NCBI GenBank assembly: GCA_021646415.1
Contig: SOEU01000004.1
Coordinates: 1-64,000 of the forward strand
Source: Candidatus Brocadia sp.
Lineage (GTDB): Bacteria; Planctomycetota; Brocadiia; Brocadiales; Brocadiaceae
Direction of reading: 5' to 3'
DNA: 64,000 nt
The translations under genes and the position numbers were made by a program. Shown in pieces: positions 15,694 through 26,829 of the stretch (position 1 is its first letter; every line of letters starts with the position of its first letter). The notes below the pieces were generated by a model. That model did not search any database. It was not told the DNA's origin and saw only the letters and a program-made list of their open reading frames with translations.

Positions 15694-18219
15694 TTAAATT
15701 ATAAAATAAAAAACTGCTCCTTTGTCCACTTCGCCTTCGGCCCAGATATGGCCACCATGGCGTTGAATAACGCGCTGGACGATAGCCAGCCCAATGCCGG
15801 TACCTTCAAATTCAGTCGCCATATGCAGACGCTGGAATGCACCAAATAGTTTATTGACATATGCCATGTCGAAGCCAACACCATTGTCACGGACAAAATA
15901 CACTGATTTTTCATTACTCTGTGTAATACCGAATTCTATCCGGGCTTGTTGACGATTTCTGGTGAATTTCCAGGCATTACTCAACAAGTTTTTAAATGCT
16001 ATCCGTAACAAATTGGAATCACCTTTGGTGATTAATCCATTAGCTATGATGAACTCCACTTTTCGCTCCGGCTGCATCTCCTGCAGTTCATTTGCAATCG
16101 ATCTTACCAACTCACTTAAATTAACCGTTACAAAGCATATCTCGCGCCGTGCTATACGGGAGAGATTGAGCAGGTCGTCAATAAGTTGCCCCATATGCTG
16201 GCTTGCAGCGCACACACGCTGAAGGTGCTTCCTGGCCTGCACATCAAGCTTATCAGCATAATCTTCCATCAGCACCTTACTGAAACCATCGATGCTGCGC
16301 AACGGGGCTCTCAGGTCATGAGATACCGAGTAGCAAAATGCCTCTAATTCTTTGTTCGTGGCCGTGAGTTGACGAGTAATATATTCAAGCGAATCGCGTT
16401 GTTTCCGCAATTCGTCCTCTGCATGCTTGCGCTTGGTGATATCTTCCTTAACCGCAAGGAAATGGGTAATAACCCCTTCCGAGTTTTTGATTGGTGAAAT
16501 AGATGCATATTCCCAATAGCGTTCACCGCACTTTTTTTTATTATGTAATTCTCCTCTCCATTCATTTCCTGTAGTAATGGTGTCCCATAAACATTTATAT
16601 TCTTCGGGTGGTTTCTCACCGGATTTTAAGATACGCGTGTTCTGCCCGATTGCCTCTTCGGGGGTGTAACCTGTTGTCTTGCAGAATTTGGGGTTTACAT
16701 ATTCGATGTTGCCATTTGTATCGGTAATGACAATTGAGCACGGGCTTTGTTCAATGGCATTGGATAACTTACGAAGTTCATCCTCCAGCCGCTTATGATC
16801 AGTAATGTCACTTATTGCAGTCCGGCATTGATTAAAATCAGCATCGTTGTTCCGCACCGGTATGCTTTCCAGTTGTGCATAGAATTGAACCCCATTCTTA
16901 TTCATAAGTTTAATCTCACAAGTTTGACGGGCCCCGGTTCTAAAAACCTGTCTGAGGTGTGAATAAAACAGATCCTTATCAGCCGGAACAACATAAAGAG
17001 AAAATGGTTTTTTTATTAAAGAGATTCTTTCTTTACTTAATTTATGAGAACCGGTAAGATTTACTTCTATGATCAGTCCATTTTTATCAAAAGTAAAGTA
17101 AGAAACGGGGGCAAAGTCATAAAGATCGGAATACTTACTGAGTAAATTTTCAAGTTTAATTTGGGCACTGCGAAGCTCTTCGTTTTGCATTTCCAGTTCA
17201 GTCTTATGGATCTGGAGTTCTTCTTCCATCCGCTTTCGCGCGGTAATGTCTCTGATTATACCCCACATCCCCTTCGGTTTATCTTCTCCATCTCTGATCA
17301 GCCAAACCCTGATGGATATCGGGAATACAGTTCCGTCTTTTCTTCTATATTCCTTTTCATATTCATCGGAATAACCTCTTCCAATGATCAGTTCTTTTAC
17401 TATCCTGGATTCCGTCCGGTGCCACTTTTCCGGTGTAAGCTGGTGGTAGGTTAATTTCATTATCTCGTCTTTCGAATACCCAAGCATATCCACATACGCC
17501 TGGTTGCACTCAAGTATATGCCCATCCATATCGGTAGCCACAATCCCGTCTCTGATAGTCTCGTATAAAATGCGGTACTTTTCCTCAGACATTCTCAGCG
17601 CTTCCATTGCATGCCTGCGCTCAGAACTTTCAAAAAGCTCCAGCCTGCCTTCGCGCTTAATAAGGGCGAACTGATGATTGCGAACCACATCGATGATCTC
17701 ATATGCTCCACATGTATCGAGCGAATAACTGCAAATGGCCATCATTGGGTGTTTGCCAATAACATTGTCTATTTCTTCTTCATAATGGGCAAAGTTCCGC
17801 CAATCATTCTTTTCAAGCCAGGCCGTATTCCCTGTTATTCTCATACCCTCGTAACCTCTTGCCATGGCCAGGTTAAGCTTATCAACCCATCCATTGAGGA
17901 CCCTCCGGAGATTGAAAACTCCATCTTTGAGATACCATTCGGTATGCGGAATAATCTCTATCTGCCCTTTATTCGCATAGAGTTCAAAATCACATACCTC
18001 CTTTTTCATCGCATCTCTGGCCTCTTCTACCGTAAGGGGCGCAGAAGTTATCCACATGCAGAATTCGTTGCTTTCCAATCCTGTCTTGAAGTAGGGTACT
18101 AAAATATCAGTTAAATCTTCTTTGGTTTGATAAAATTGACAAAAATGAGTGCCCCATGGTACATCCCCTATGATATCTATCCCTGTTTTCCTCATATTAT
18201 CTGCCATTCTGCCTATCAT
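15694..18219 (-). CDS. MEDS-PAS-PAS-PAS histidine kinase
   Basis: An 841-residue soluble sensor kinase. Residues 1-190 form a MEDS domain (WGTHFCQFYQTKEDLTDIL, then ITGNTAWLEKNDWRNF and MMAICSYSLD), thought to sense small molecules. Three PAS domains follow (about 210-335, 355-480, 490-610), the second and third ending in DIT.HKR / DITKRKH linkers. The HisKA H-box is FCYSVSHDLRAPLRSI, and the ATPase has NLLSNAWKF, DNGVGFDM and GTGIGLAIVQRVIQRHGG. There are no membrane segments. Its ATG overlaps the stop of the receiver-PAS-kinase gene by one base (TAATG), so translation is coupled. Confidence 0.92.
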   Translation of the reverse strand: MIGRMADNMRKTGIDIIGDVPWGTHFCQFYQTKEDLTDILVPYFKTGLESNEFCMWITSAPLTVEEARDAMKKEVCDFELYANKGQIEIIPHTEWYLKDGVFNLRRVLNGWVDKLNLAMARGYEGMRITGNTAWLEKNDWRNFAHYEEEIDNVIGKHPMMAICSYSLDTCGAYEIIDVVRNHQFALIKREGRLELFESSERRHAMEALRMSEEKYRILYETIRDGIVATDMDGHILECNQAYVDMLGYSKDEIMKLTYHQLTPEKWHRTESRIVKELIIGRGYSDEYEKEYRRKDGTVFPISIRVWLIRDGEDKPKGMWGIIRDITARKRMEEELQIHKTELEMQNEELRSAQIKLENLLSKYSDLYDFAPVSYFTFDKNGLIIEVNLTGSHKLSKERISLIKKPFSLYVVPADKDLFYSHLRQVFRTGARQTCEIKLMNKNGVQFYAQLESIPVRNNDADFNQCRTAISDITDHKRLEDELRKLSNAIEQSPCSIVITDTNGNIEYVNPKFCKTTGYTPEEAIGQNTRILKSGEKPPEEYKCLWDTITTGNEWRGELHNKKKCGERYWEYASISPIKNSEGVITHFLAVKEDITKRKHAEDELRKQRDSLEYITRQLTATNKELEAFCYSVSHDLRAPLRSIDGFSKVLMEDYADKLDVQARKHLQRVCAASQHMGQLIDDLLNLSRIARREICFVTVNLSELVRSIANELQEMQPERKVEFIIANGLITKGDSNLLRIAFKNLLSNAWKFTRNRQQARIEFGITQSNEKSVYFVRDNGVGFDMAYVNKLFGAFQRLHMATEFEGTGIGLAIVQRVIQRHGGHIWAEGEVDKGAVFYFII

Positions 18220-19730
18220 TACGCTAATGTAAAATAAAACGTCGCACCCTTGCCCTCTTCACCCGCAGCCCATATTTGTCCGCCATGACGCTGGATGATG
18301 CGCCGTGCGGTAGCCAACCCGATACCGGTACCTTCAAAATCAGTTGATGAATGCAGGCGCTGGAAAGCATTGAATAATTTATCGGCAAGGTCCATTTTAA
18401 AACCGACACCATTGTCTCTTAAAAAATAAACTGATTTTCCATCATGCTGTGCCACCCCAAATTCTATTTTTGCATTTTGATGCATTTTAGTAAACTTCCA
18501 CGCATTACCCAGCAGGTTCTCAAGCATTATCTGTAACAATCCAGGATCACCCCTGGCGGTCAGCCCTTCAGCGATAACAAACTCCACCTGGCGTTCCGGC
18601 TGTCTTTCCTTGAGTTCGTTGGCTAGCAGCTTCACCAGTACACTTAAATTAACTGTCTCATTATGCATCTCACTGCGGGTTGCGCGGGCAAGATGCAGCA
18701 TATTTCTAATAAGTTTTACCATGTGCTGGCTGGCGGTAATCACACGGTGAAGATGATTTTTACCTTGCTGGTCAAGTTTATCAGCATAATCACTTAATAA
18801 GATATCGCAAAAACCTATGATACGATTCAAAGGCGCACTCAGGTCATGAGATACAGAGTAGCTGAATGACTCCAGCTCTTTGTTCAGAGCGGTAAGTTTA
18901 CCGTTAAGATATTCAAGATGTTCGCGTTGTTTCCTCTGTTCTTTTTCAATACGTTTTCGCTCTGTTATGTCCTGTCCAACCGCAATTATCCCGGTAATGT
19001 TTCCCCTGTCATCCATGAGACGGTCAGCATTCCATATGAAAAAACGCTCGCTTCCGTCAGAACCCCTGACAGGATTTTCAAAACCCCGTGTTGGCTCACC
19101 ATTCAAAACCTTCTTTACATCCTCAACAACCCTTTCTCGTATCTCAATGGTAATAAGCAATTCAAAATAATTCTGTCCAAGCACCTCTTCCCGTTTCCAG
19201 CCATAGATGTGTTCTGCTTCAGGATTGAACTCAAGAATCCTGCCCTCTGGCGACAGGCAAATAATAACACTCGGAGCGGCTTGAATGAGCGTCCTGAATC
19301 TTGTCTCACTTTCCCGCAGTACCTCCTCCGCCCGCTTGCGCTCGATGGCATAGCGTATGGAGCGCACCAGCACTTTGCTATCCAATTGCTCCTTCATCAG
19401 GTAATCCTGCGCCCCTTTCTGGACGGCTTCAATACCGATCATTTCGTCGGCAATACTCCCGGTAAGCACCACTATGGGTAATTTCTGTGCCCGGGGAAGG
19501 ATATTGACAAGCGTGGGAAGCCCATAACTTTCCGGAAGCCCAAGATCGAGTAATATCACATCAAACTCTCTCTTTGTAAGGCGCTCCAACCCTAGCGAAA
19601 GACGGTTGGCATGCTCCAGCTCAAATTGAGTGGCGCCGGCATCTTTCAGCATCTCCTGTATCAACCGCACATCGCCTGGGTTATCCTCAATCAGCAGGAT
19701 ATTGATTCGCTTTTTATCCGTTTCACTCAT
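18219..19730 (-). CDS. Receiver-PAS-histidine kinase hybrid
   Basis: A 503-residue cytoplasmic protein with an N-terminal receiver ([16 protein letters not shown], phospho-acceptor in [12 protein letters not shown], Lys at YLMKEQLD). A PAS domain follows at about 140-265 ([12 protein letters not shown]), then a HisKA with H-box [16 protein letters not shown] and a full HATPase ([33 protein letters not shown]). The kinase half closely resembles that of the next gene, suggesting duplication. The order receiver-then-kinase suggests a relay intermediate: phosphate in at the receiver modulating the kinase behind it. It overlaps the upstream receiver gene by eight bases. Confidence 0.92.
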   Translation of the reverse strand: MSETDKKRINILLIEDNPGDVRLIQEMLKDAGATQFELEHANRLSLGLERLTKREFDVILLDLGLPESYGLPTLVNILPRAQKLPIVVLTGSIADEMIGIEAVQKGAQDYLMKEQLDSKVLVRSIRYAIERKRAEEVLRESETRFRTLIQAAPSVIICLSPEGRILEFNPEAEHIYGWKREEVLGQNYFELLITIEIRERVVEDVKKVLNGEPTRGFENPVRGSDGSERFFIWNADRLMDDRGNITGIIAVGQDITERKRIEKEQRKQREHLEYLNGKLTALNKELESFSYSVSHDLSAPLNRIIGFCDILLSDYADKLDQQGKNHLHRVITASQHMVKLIRNMLHLARATRSEMHNETVNLSVLVKLLANELKERQPERQVEFVIAEGLTARGDPGLLQIMLENLLGNAWKFTKMHQNAKIEFGVAQHDGKSVYFLRDNGVGFKMDLADKLFNAFQRLHSSTDFEGTGIGLATARRIIQRHGGQIWAAGEEGKGATFYFTLA

Positions 19731-20172
19731 ACCGTGGCAATTTCACAATAGTAAACCAGAAATTCTCAATTGCCTTTACCACTGTGGTAAACTGGTCGAA
19801 ATCAATCGGCTTGGTAACGTAACAATTTGCATGGAGGTTATAAGACCTGAGGATATCTTCTTCTGATTTTGAGATGGTCAGAACCACCACCGGGATGCTC
19901 TTCAGATCCTCCTCTGATTTTATTTCTGCAAGTACTTCGCGTCCATCTTTCTTCGGCAGGTTCAGATCGAGCAAAATAAGATCCGGACGAGGCGCATTGG
20001 CATACTTGTCCTTTTTTCGCAGAAAGGACATGGCCTCGACGCCGTCACCAACAATATGTAAATTATTTCGCATCTTGGCTTCCTTTAAAGCCTCCTGCGT
20101 CAACCGGACATCACCGGGGCTGTCCTCTACCAACAGAATTTCAATAGGCTTAGCCATCTCTTCATTGTTCAT
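19723..20172 (-). CDS. Stand-alone response regulator receiver (Rcp1-type)
   Basis: A single receiver domain of 149 residues. Start taken at 20172 ([20 protein letters not shown]) because a GGGAG site precedes it; an in-frame upstream extension lies inside the preceding kinase gene. Acid pocket [10 protein letters not shown], phospho-acceptor [13 protein letters not shown], and Lys in [10 protein letters not shown] are all present. It overlaps the kinase stop before it and the hybrid kinase start after it, consistent with one polycistronic, translationally coupled message. Confidence 0.9.
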   Translation of the reverse strand: MNNEEMAKPIEILLVEDSPGDVRLTQEALKEAKMRNNLHIVGDGVEAMSFLRKKDKYANAPRPDLILLDLNLPKKDGREVLAEIKSEEDLKSIPVVVLTISKSEEDILRSYNLHANCYVTKPIDFDQFTTVVKAIENFWFTIVKLPRYE

Positions 20173-22250
20173 ATGTATGTTCTCCCTTCTCTTATTGGAA
20201 TTGTAAAATAGAATGTTGATCCCTTTCCTGGCTCCGATTCCACCCAGATTCTTCCGCCATGCCGTTTTACAACTTTCTTGCATATCGACAGACCCAAACC
20301 AACGCCAGGATATTCTCTGCTATGCAGGCGCCTGAAGATGACAAAGAGTCGCCCATGATATTCAGGCTCGATACCGATGCCGTTATCATGCACGGAGAAT
20401 ATCCATTCGTTTTCCTTGTGTTTGGCTGATATATGGATGCAGGGTGGTTCATTACCACGAAATTTGACGGCATTGGTTATGAGGTTCTGAAACACAAGCA
20501 AAAGCTGTGAACTATCAGCCATAACAGCCGGAAGAGGATCATGGGTAATTGTAGCGGCACTCTCTTCAATCACTACTTTCAGGTTGGTCAGGGCCTGCTG
20601 AAGGACAACCTCGCAATCTGCCAATTCGAATGATTTACCGTGGGTATCCACGCGTGAGTATTCGAGCAAGCCGTTGATCATTTTTTGCAGGCGATTGGCT
20701 CCATCCACGGCATATTGAATGAATTCATCTGCATCTTTATCGAGATTGCCTTTATATCTTCTTTTTATCAATTGAAGATAGCTGGATATCATACGGAGGG
20801 GCTCCTGCAGGTCATGAGAAGCAATATAGGCAAAGTGCTGTAGTTCCTCATTACTCCTCTTCAGCTCAGCTGAATAATGCTTTAACTCCTTCTCCGTCCG
20901 CTTGTGTTCGTTAATTATCCGCGCAAGTTCCTCAGCCATACTATTAAAACTGTTTGCCAGGACACCGATTTCGTCCTTGCGTGTTATCTTTACTCTGTGT
21001 TGTAAGTCTCCACCGGCGAACCGCTCTGTTGCCTTCGTCAAATCTTTAATGGGGCGTGACGTTGAAACAGCAAAGACGATTCCGAAGCTTGTAACCGTAG
21101 CAGCACTAACAGCCCCTAAAGTCAGGGCGATAATACCCAACATCTTTAATGGCGCAAATGCCTCTGGCTCATTTGCCTCGGCTAAAAGAATCCAGTTGTA
21201 TTCGGGCAAATCCGTCGAAACGCCAACAACAGACTGACCTCTGTAATCTTTGTAAGTACCAACCATCTCTTCACCACTCTCTATAATTCTGCGGACCGGT
21301 TCCGTATCTACTACCATCTTAAGTGGTGCATCCTCCAGAAATCGTGATTCAGTTAACATCATCCTGTCCCTATTGACCAGATAGACCTCTCCGGTCTCAC
21401 CCATTCCTATATAATTTGTTGTAATCTCATCCAGGGTTATCAGGTTATAGACATTCATAAGAACACCCAATGCCACTGAACCATGCTTGGAGATAATCGG
21501 TGACGAGATAAATATACAGTTTTCATCGAGATCAGGGAAATAATGCGGCTGGCCAACGCATGTTTCACCATAGTCCTTCTGCATGCATTGAACGAATACA
21601 TCCTGGCTGGAAAAATCCATACCCACGAACTTCTCATCGGTGGACGAAACAACCTTACCGGACTTGTCCACAAGGATTATAGCCAGGAGATGCTGAGAAT
21701 AAAGTGGCTGCTTGTTTTTTTTGAGGTATGTATTTAAGCGAACTACTGCCTTTTGCCGGGAAGGCCTTCCACGGACAATTTTCTCAAAACTATTTCTTAT
21801 GAACCCGTCAGAGCTGAAATCAATGGTTCGAACCTTTTTCCGCTCCATGGTAGATAAGATGTGTCGCTCTCTCGATTCTGCAACTCCCTCCAACTTTTCA
21901 ATGATCTCAAACTTCAATGCTTTTCTGGAATGGTAATAGTATATGGTTGTAATTATGGCAATAGGTATGAGCGCAACACAGAGCACAAATATGAGTAATC
22001 TGGCCTTAATTGATAGAAATGTGGTCACCTTGCAAGGCCCCTTAGGATTGTATCGGGATAGCGTTTTAGTAAAGTGTATACGTAAAAAAATGCAAGCTTG
22101 TGTCTTTTTTGCAGCAAATAATTGCTTCGCTGCTTTGCTCTCTGTAATAACGTTTTTCTGTGTATACCTTCGTATACTTAAATCTGTTTGACCACGAGAT
22201 ATTTTAACACACCAATGCTTTCTGTTCAACTCAAAAGATGGAACAGGCAT
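20169..22250 (-). CDS. Membrane histidine kinase with Cache sensor and HAMP
   Basis: Up to 693 residues. A transmembrane helix ([20 protein letters not shown], about 83-102) is followed by a periplasmic Cache region to about 355, a second helix, and HAMP ([20 protein letters not shown]). HisKA has the H-box [16 protein letters not shown]; HATPase has [19 protein letters not shown] and [16 protein letters not shown]. All catalytic motifs are present. The ATG at 22250 is six bases after the stop of the 1309-residue sensor. A GTG at 22028 would remove 74 unusual residues and place the first helix near the N-terminus, so the real start may be there. Receiver genes follow directly. Confidence 0.9.
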   Translation of the reverse strand: MPVPSFELNRKHWCVKISRGQTDLSIRRYTQKNVITESKAAKQLFAAKKTQACIFLRIHFTKTLSRYNPKGPCKVTTFLSIKARLLIFVLCVALIPIAIITTIYYYHSRKALKFEIIEKLEGVAESRERHILSTMERKKVRTIDFSSDGFIRNSFEKIVRGRPSRQKAVVRLNTYLKKNKQPLYSQHLLAIILVDKSGKVVSSTDEKFVGMDFSSQDVFVQCMQKDYGETCVGQPHYFPDLDENCIFISSPIISKHGSVALGVLMNVYNLITLDEITTNYIGMGETGEVYLVNRDRMMLTESRFLEDAPLKMVVDTEPVRRIIESGEEMVGTYKDYRGQSVVGVSTDLPEYNWILLAEANEPEAFAPLKMLGIIALTLGAVSAATVTSFGIVFAVSTSRPIKDLTKATERFAGGDLQHRVKITRKDEIGVLANSFNSMAEELARIINEHKRTEKELKHYSAELKRSNEELQHFAYIASHDLQEPLRMISSYLQLIKRRYKGNLDKDADEFIQYAVDGANRLQKMINGLLEYSRVDTHGKSFELADCEVVLQQALTNLKVVIEESAATITHDPLPAVMADSSQLLLVFQNLITNAVKFRGNEPPCIHISAKHKENEWIFSVHDNGIGIEPEYHGRLFVIFRRLHSREYPGVGLGLSICKKVVKRHGGRIWVESEPGKGSTFYFTIPIREGRTYI

Positions 22251-22256
22251 TTGTAT

Positions 22257-25200
22257 TCAGACTTCTGCACTGCTTCCGGTCTTGCTACGCTGAAACAGTC
22301 CGATTAATTTAAAAAGGACTGGCAACATGCCGGTAAATGTTGATAAAAGAGTTACGGTTGAGTTAAAAACATCCTGCTGCGTTATAAATATAAACAAAGC
22401 CACGCCCATCAAGCCCATCAATAAAGGACCTTTCAGGGTGTCCCAGCTGCTCCTTGCCCCTTTCCGCCAGGCTACAACCTGATCGGGATGGCTTTCCGTA
22501 AGAACAAATCGCCGAAAGCTCTCGTTCATAAGGCGGAGATTCGGTTCTCTGACAATGAGACCTCTCCTCATCAATCTCTGAATTTCGGGATTGGTAAAAC
22601 TTAAAAGCCTGTCTTGCGCAAGATGAAACAGGGTAAGTTTTTCGTCTGACGTACAAATAGCCCAGATTCCATAATAATACGCATAAGCCCGGTCAGATAT
22701 CTGTTGAATAATCTGGTGAGAAGTGAGTTGTTTGTGTCTGAGCTGTTTTACAATCTCTTTACCAATATTCTGAAGGTATGTCCTGGATTTACATTCCCTG
22801 TTCACGATGTTGAACAAACTGGTAAGACATTCTTTCATCCTCTTATCTCTTGTATCGGACAAAATCTTCATCTGCTCCCGGTACACATCCTTCAGAAAAT
22901 CTTCCGGAGTTCCTGTATCCTCGATAGTGATTTTTACAAAGGACTTTAAAACTGTTGTCCAACGCTCCATCTGATTATCTTCAACCCCGGTCTTTCCTGT
23001 GTGATCTTCCCTGGCTCCAGCCTTGAAACGGAAATTCGCCGGATCAACCATTGAAGAAACAACCACGGTTCTGCCGTACATAAGGAGTCCTTCCAGCAAC
23101 TGAAGTTTTTCAAGATTACACCGATGATCATTCATCCTGTACTCAAGGTGATCAATGACAATAACCGTATCTTTCCCGGTCGGAACTTCTTCATACGTGA
23201 ATGTCTCAGACCATCCCGCTTCTTTTGCTACTTCCCGCAAATCGATCAGAGTAACCTCTTTTCTTTTCAAAAGTTCACTCCCTCCGGCAAACGGAGATCT
23301 CAATACGAGGAGATTCTGTGAAATGCTTTTGAAACTCAAATCCCCGTTGTATGAAGGCAAAGGCTCATCCAGGTTCAGGAGAAAAAGTCTCTGCACCATA
23401 GAGCGGACTACGAAGAAAAGGATGGTCAAAAGGATCATTGGCCCTATCCACCATAAAGGGTTCTTTGGTATTTCCAGAATAGGGATCATGGAGCTGATAT
23501 GGAGGACGCTATCTTTCTTATCTCCCCGATTATATCCTGTTCTATGGAGAAACAAACCTGCAGGTGAACTTTTTTCCCATTGCCATAACCCGTCAGTTGA
23601 GGCATCAGGGGTCAGCCCGCCGAGCTCTATAGAGGTTTGATTGTAAAGAGGCCTGGTTTTGGCAAGAAACCAGCGGAAGTAGCCATGAGAGCTTTCGTTT
23701 CTCCTGAAAGGGCATTCGGTTTCCCAAACAGATGTCTCGAAGAAAAATGAATCATAGATATCCCATTTGAGATTCAACCGATTCTCTAACCAATCGTCCT
23801 TTTGTCCACTCACGGTAATGTTATCATAACGGTCTTTTACTCGTCCAAAGCGTTCCTTCAAACCAACAGCAAGATTGAACTGTCCGTGCTTGACAAAAAG
23901 TTTCATCTCCTCATCGTGGATGATTTTAAAAAAGGCACATGAGGGAAGAATGCCAATCAGTGTTAAAAGAGAAAACATCATGAATACATATCCTGCACGA
24001 TAAGGGAGTAAATTCCATTGTTTGAAAACTACAGGGGTTTCAGCTCCCTTTCCCAGGATCGGCCCTTTTTTCAAAATGAAAGCGACCAGAACCATCCCAA
24101 GGAAAGGAAAGGCGAGGGATGAGAAAAAGAGTCGCCATCCATGCGAAGTCAATACCTCCCTGAACAACAAAACACAGAACAGAAAATTGATAATAAACAA
24201 CAGATTGTAACTGACCGTCTGTTCCTTATTGGGCCAAACCCGCCTGGCCTGATCGCCCGAATTCAGTGAATAAATCAACCCAAAGATGATTACCAGACCG
24301 AGTGAATAAAATACGAAGAGAATCACAGAAATACTGAGGATATTGAGGTTGACAGTTCCCGGAATTTGCTTGTCCCGGTAAACAACAAGGGACCAGGGAA
24401 AATCGTCAACCGGACGCACATAGAGCCGGTGCCCCCTGCCCAAATACTTGGCGTTGACAAATTCCTTCTTCCGGCCAAACACGGCGGAAAGAAGCAACCG
24501 ATCATTGTCGCACTCCACAAAGAAATTCTCCCGCAAGTTCCTTGTCTCGTCAGAGTGGAATAGCACTTTCCCATCATTCTCGATAACACAATATCCGAAG
24601 CCAGGGGGTAAAACGGTTTGGATGAGCGACAATATCCGCGTATCAATACTTGCTATCCATGCAGGATTATTTTCAGCCACGCGCATCGAAATGATCGCCG
24701 TGTTCTCCCCGGTATTCCAGGAATAGATCGGCTCCAGCCAGAACCGGTACTTTTTATTTTTCTCTCTATCTTTTATTTCCCAAAGATGGTCTTCTTTCGC
24801 TTTCTTAAAATAGTCCCTGGGCGAAACATTAATAAAAGGCGTTGTGTGTTTTCTCACACTCCATTTAATACGTTGTTGCCCTTCACTATCGGTCCAAAAT
24901 GCCATGTTGAGGTATGGGTATGGGTCATCATGATGAATCATCTGAGCCAGAATGTCGGTAGCTTTTCTCACATTTTCTTTTTCTTTTAAATTCTCGAGCT
25001 CTTCAATATCATGAGCCAATGTATCGTTTAGGTTCCTTAGTTCTCTGAGAACACAGATCACTTCCGTAGTAAGATTTTTGCAAATATTGTCAGAAAATTT
25101 TTTCAATTGATCATCTGTTTTCATTCTTAAATTAACATAAGCATACGTGTCAAGAAAAACAAGAGTCAATAACGCACTGCCCATGAAGGCAGAGAAAACA

Positions 25201-26186
25201 AGAAAATACACATCGGAAGCACGAAGCCTGTCTTTAGGCCCCATGAACCATAATTTGAGAAAAGGCAAACTTAAGAATATGATCAGGACTAAAAATATGA
25301 ATATAATCAGGATGGCATAAGGAATGGCATGAATTTCCGAATGAAAACGGTCAGACCGCACCAATCCGCAAATAACCCATTTCTTCACGGTTCCCTGATC
25401 GCCTGTTGTTCCACTCGCAGGTAAAGAGATTTGAACGGGCTGTAAGAAGAGGTTATAACTCGTGCCGGCAAGACGCACTCCATACAAGCTCGCGGGTGGA
25501 TTGATCGATGTGAATTCGCTCTGCGTGCCATCCTTATCCAGGAGCTTTCCCAGCTTCGCAACGCTCAATTTTGATGCTGCCCGTTGAAAAATCACCCCTC
25601 CGTCTTCTTCTGCCAGCAGTATCTCGTCGAACACCCCCCTGCTGACAAATGGTTCGAAAAGTTCATTCAGATCACTCCTCGCATGAATTTCTATTGTATA
25701 GAAACCCTCATCCTTGCTACCTGTGTAGTCAAAGTAAAGCCATCCTCTATAGTCGATGTACAACCAATAAGTTTCCCCTTCCTGTCTTGTGTTGAAAAGT
25801 ATCTCAGGGTTGGAGATATTTCCTTCGGTTACGGATGGATTGGCTTTTGGAGAGTAGTCTATTAATTTAAGATTTGGAACAAGACTTAAGGATCCTTTGA
25901 CCCTGGCATGTATGAACTCAGCGATGGAATCCTTCGATGTTAAATTTGCATCTTTAGGAACACTTTTAGCGGCGCTCGCAATGTTTTTCAGATTGGTGCC
26001 AAGATTCTCGATCCTTAATTTCATTTGATTACCGATAACGGCAAGCAAACGGAAATTTCGGTTCGTAAAATACGTCTTTTGGGAAGAAACATAAAAGATG
26101 TAATACACACCAAAAGAGATAAGCAGGATAAGCAAGGTGATGGCTACGACATGAAGTTGCGTTAATTTAGAAAATTTTCTGCCCAT
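22257..26186 (-). CDS. Very large polytopic sensor-like membrane protein, unknown family
   Basis: A 1309-residue protein that I cannot name. It begins with a helix (residues 12-32) and a Cache-like extracytoplasmic region to about 280. Next come two helices, a second Cache-like region (about 350-620, containing VSPRDYFKKAKEDHLWEI), a run of four to five helices, a third outer region (about 770-900) and another helix near 920. The following cytoplasmic region (about 950-1230) has LLVLRSPFAGGSELLKRKE, which looks like a Walker A loop without its lysine, and TVIVIDHLEYRMNDH, which looks like Walker B. Two helices end the protein. It is first in the kinase operon, six bases before the Cache-HAMP kinase, so a sensory or input role is likely. 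This is inference from context. Confidence 0.8.
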   Translation of the reverse strand: MGRKFSKLTQLHVVAITLLILLISFGVYYIFYVSSQKTYFTNRNFRLLAVIGNQMKLRIENLGTNLKNIASAAKSVPKDANLTSKDSIAEFIHARVKGSLSLVPNLKLIDYSPKANPSVTEGNISNPEILFNTRQEGETYWLYIDYRGWLYFDYTGSKDEGFYTIEIHARSDLNELFEPFVSRGVFDEILLAEEDGGVIFQRAASKLSVAKLGKLLDKDGTQSEFTSINPPASLYGVRLAGTSYNLFLQPVQISLPASGTTGDQGTVKKWVICGLVRSDRFHSEIHAIPYAILIIFIFLVLIIFLSLPFLKLWFMGPKDRLRASDVYFLVFSAFMGSALLTLVFLDTYAYVNLRMKTDDQLKKFSDNICKNLTTEVICVLRELRNLNDTLAHDIEELENLKEKENVRKATDILAQMIHHDDPYPYLNMAFWTDSEGQQRIKWSVRKHTTPFINVSPRDYFKKAKEDHLWEIKDREKNKKYRFWLEPIYSWNTGENTAIISMRVAENNPAWIASIDTRILSLIQTVLPPGFGYCVIENDGKVLFHSDETRNLRENFFVECDNDRLLLSAVFGRKKEFVNAKYLGRGHRLYVRPVDDFPWSLVVYRDKQIPGTVNLNILSISVILFVFYSLGLVIIFGLIYSLNSGDQARRVWPNKEQTVSYNLLFIINFLFCVLLFREVLTSHGWRLFFSSLAFPFLGMVLVAFILKKGPILGKGAETPVVFKQWNLLPYRAGYVFMMFSLLTLIGILPSCAFFKIIHDEEMKLFVKHGQFNLAVGLKERFGRVKDRYDNITVSGQKDDWLENRLNLKWDIYDSFFFETSVWETECPFRRNESSHGYFRWFLAKTRPLYNQTSIELGGLTPDASTDGLWQWEKSSPAGLFLHRTGYNRGDKKDSVLHISSMIPILEIPKNPLWWIGPMILLTILFFVVRSMVQRLFLLNLDEPLPSYNGDLSFKSISQNLLVLRSPFAGGSELLKRKEVTLIDLREVAKEAGWSETFTYEEVPTGKDTVIVIDHLEYRMNDHRCNLEKLQLLEGLLMYGRTVVVSSMVDPANFRFKAGAREDHTGKTGVEDNQMERWTTVLKSFVKITIEDTGTPEDFLKDVYREQMKILSDTRDKRMKECLTSLFNIVNRECKSRTYLQNIGKEIVKQLRHKQLTSHQIIQQISDRAYAYYYGIWAICTSDEKLTLFHLAQDRLLSFTNPEIQRLMRRGLIVREPNLRLMNESFRRFVLTESHPDQVVAWRKGARSSWDTLKGPLLMGLMGVALFIFITQQDVFNSTVTLLSTFTGMLPVLFKLIGLFQRSKTGSSAEV

Positions 26187-26257
26187 GACAACCTCTCGGC
26201 ACTAAAACAACGATGAATATTCGAGAGAAGAGATATTCCTGTCTCACTTACAGGAAC

Positions 26258-26392
26258 CCTAACCCGAACAAGTCGGAAAAGACAAAATCCGAAGCACAAA
26301 ATTTGTGAGTCAACCCTGTCAGGGTATAAAACCCTGCCAGGGTTAATATTCATAATTGTTGCTGGAAACGTCAAAATTATCTTTGGAAGCGT
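26258..26392. repeat. Composite dispersed repeat (CCTAACCCGAAC / AACCCTGTCAGGGTT / AATTATCTTTGGAAG)
   Basis: It contains CCTAACCCGAACAAGTCGGA, then AAATCCGAAGCACAAAATTT, then AACCCTGTCAGGGTATAAAA with a second CCCTGCCAGGG palindrome, and ends CAAAATTATCTTTGGAAG. The same modules in the same order occur at 50551-50657, and partly at 55900-55997 and 39350-39365. Confidence 0.85.
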
Positions 26393-26397
26393 CTAAA

Positions 26398-26829
26398 TTA
26401 TATATCCAGGATTACCTGCGTTTCCCACCCGTAGTCGGTCTTTTCCAGGCGAAAACGATGGAGGGTGACGGCCTTGACGTCTACCCGAGGATGATGCCGG
26501 TCCGGATCTAGTTTTTCACCCATGAGGATTGCCTCCAGAACATAATTGTGGTCTTTCCCGCTGATTTGAATTTGCCTAACCCGTAACATCAACTGTTCGG
26601 AATCTTTGTAATAGATAAACTCCTGCAGGAAATTGAAAAGGAGCATATCCAGTTCGCTGTTTTCGAGTTTGATTTCACGCTTTTCACGAGGTTGGATCAA
26701 GTCGGGTTCCTCAACCATCACATTCATCGTGGCGTCTGCTGCTGCCGTAAACGTCTCCTCTAAATCCTTACCCCAGGCTTTAAAAGCGATATCAGCAATG
26801 GCGATGTCTTCTAAGAATTTGTATGGCAT
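26398..26829 (-). CDS. Archease
   Basis: A 143-residue archease, the small metal-binding protein that promotes guanylylation and multiple turnover of the RtcB RNA ligase. The N-terminal FLEDIAIADIAFKAWGKDL carries the metal-binding Asp, followed by LEETFTAAADATMNVM. The C-terminal DVKAVTLHRFRLEK is typical and includes a metal-ligand Asp. Its start follows a purine-rich site. It is on the same strand as the G3E GTPase and rtcB but is separated from them by about 530 bases of repeats, so it may have its own promoter. Confidence 0.88.
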   Translation of the reverse strand: MPYKFLEDIAIADIAFKAWGKDLEETFTAAADATMNVMVEEPDLIQPREKREIKLENSELDMLLFNFLQEFIYYKDSEQLMLRVRQIQISGKDHNYVLEAILMGEKLDPDRHHPRVDVKAVTLHRFRLEKTDYGWETQVILDI

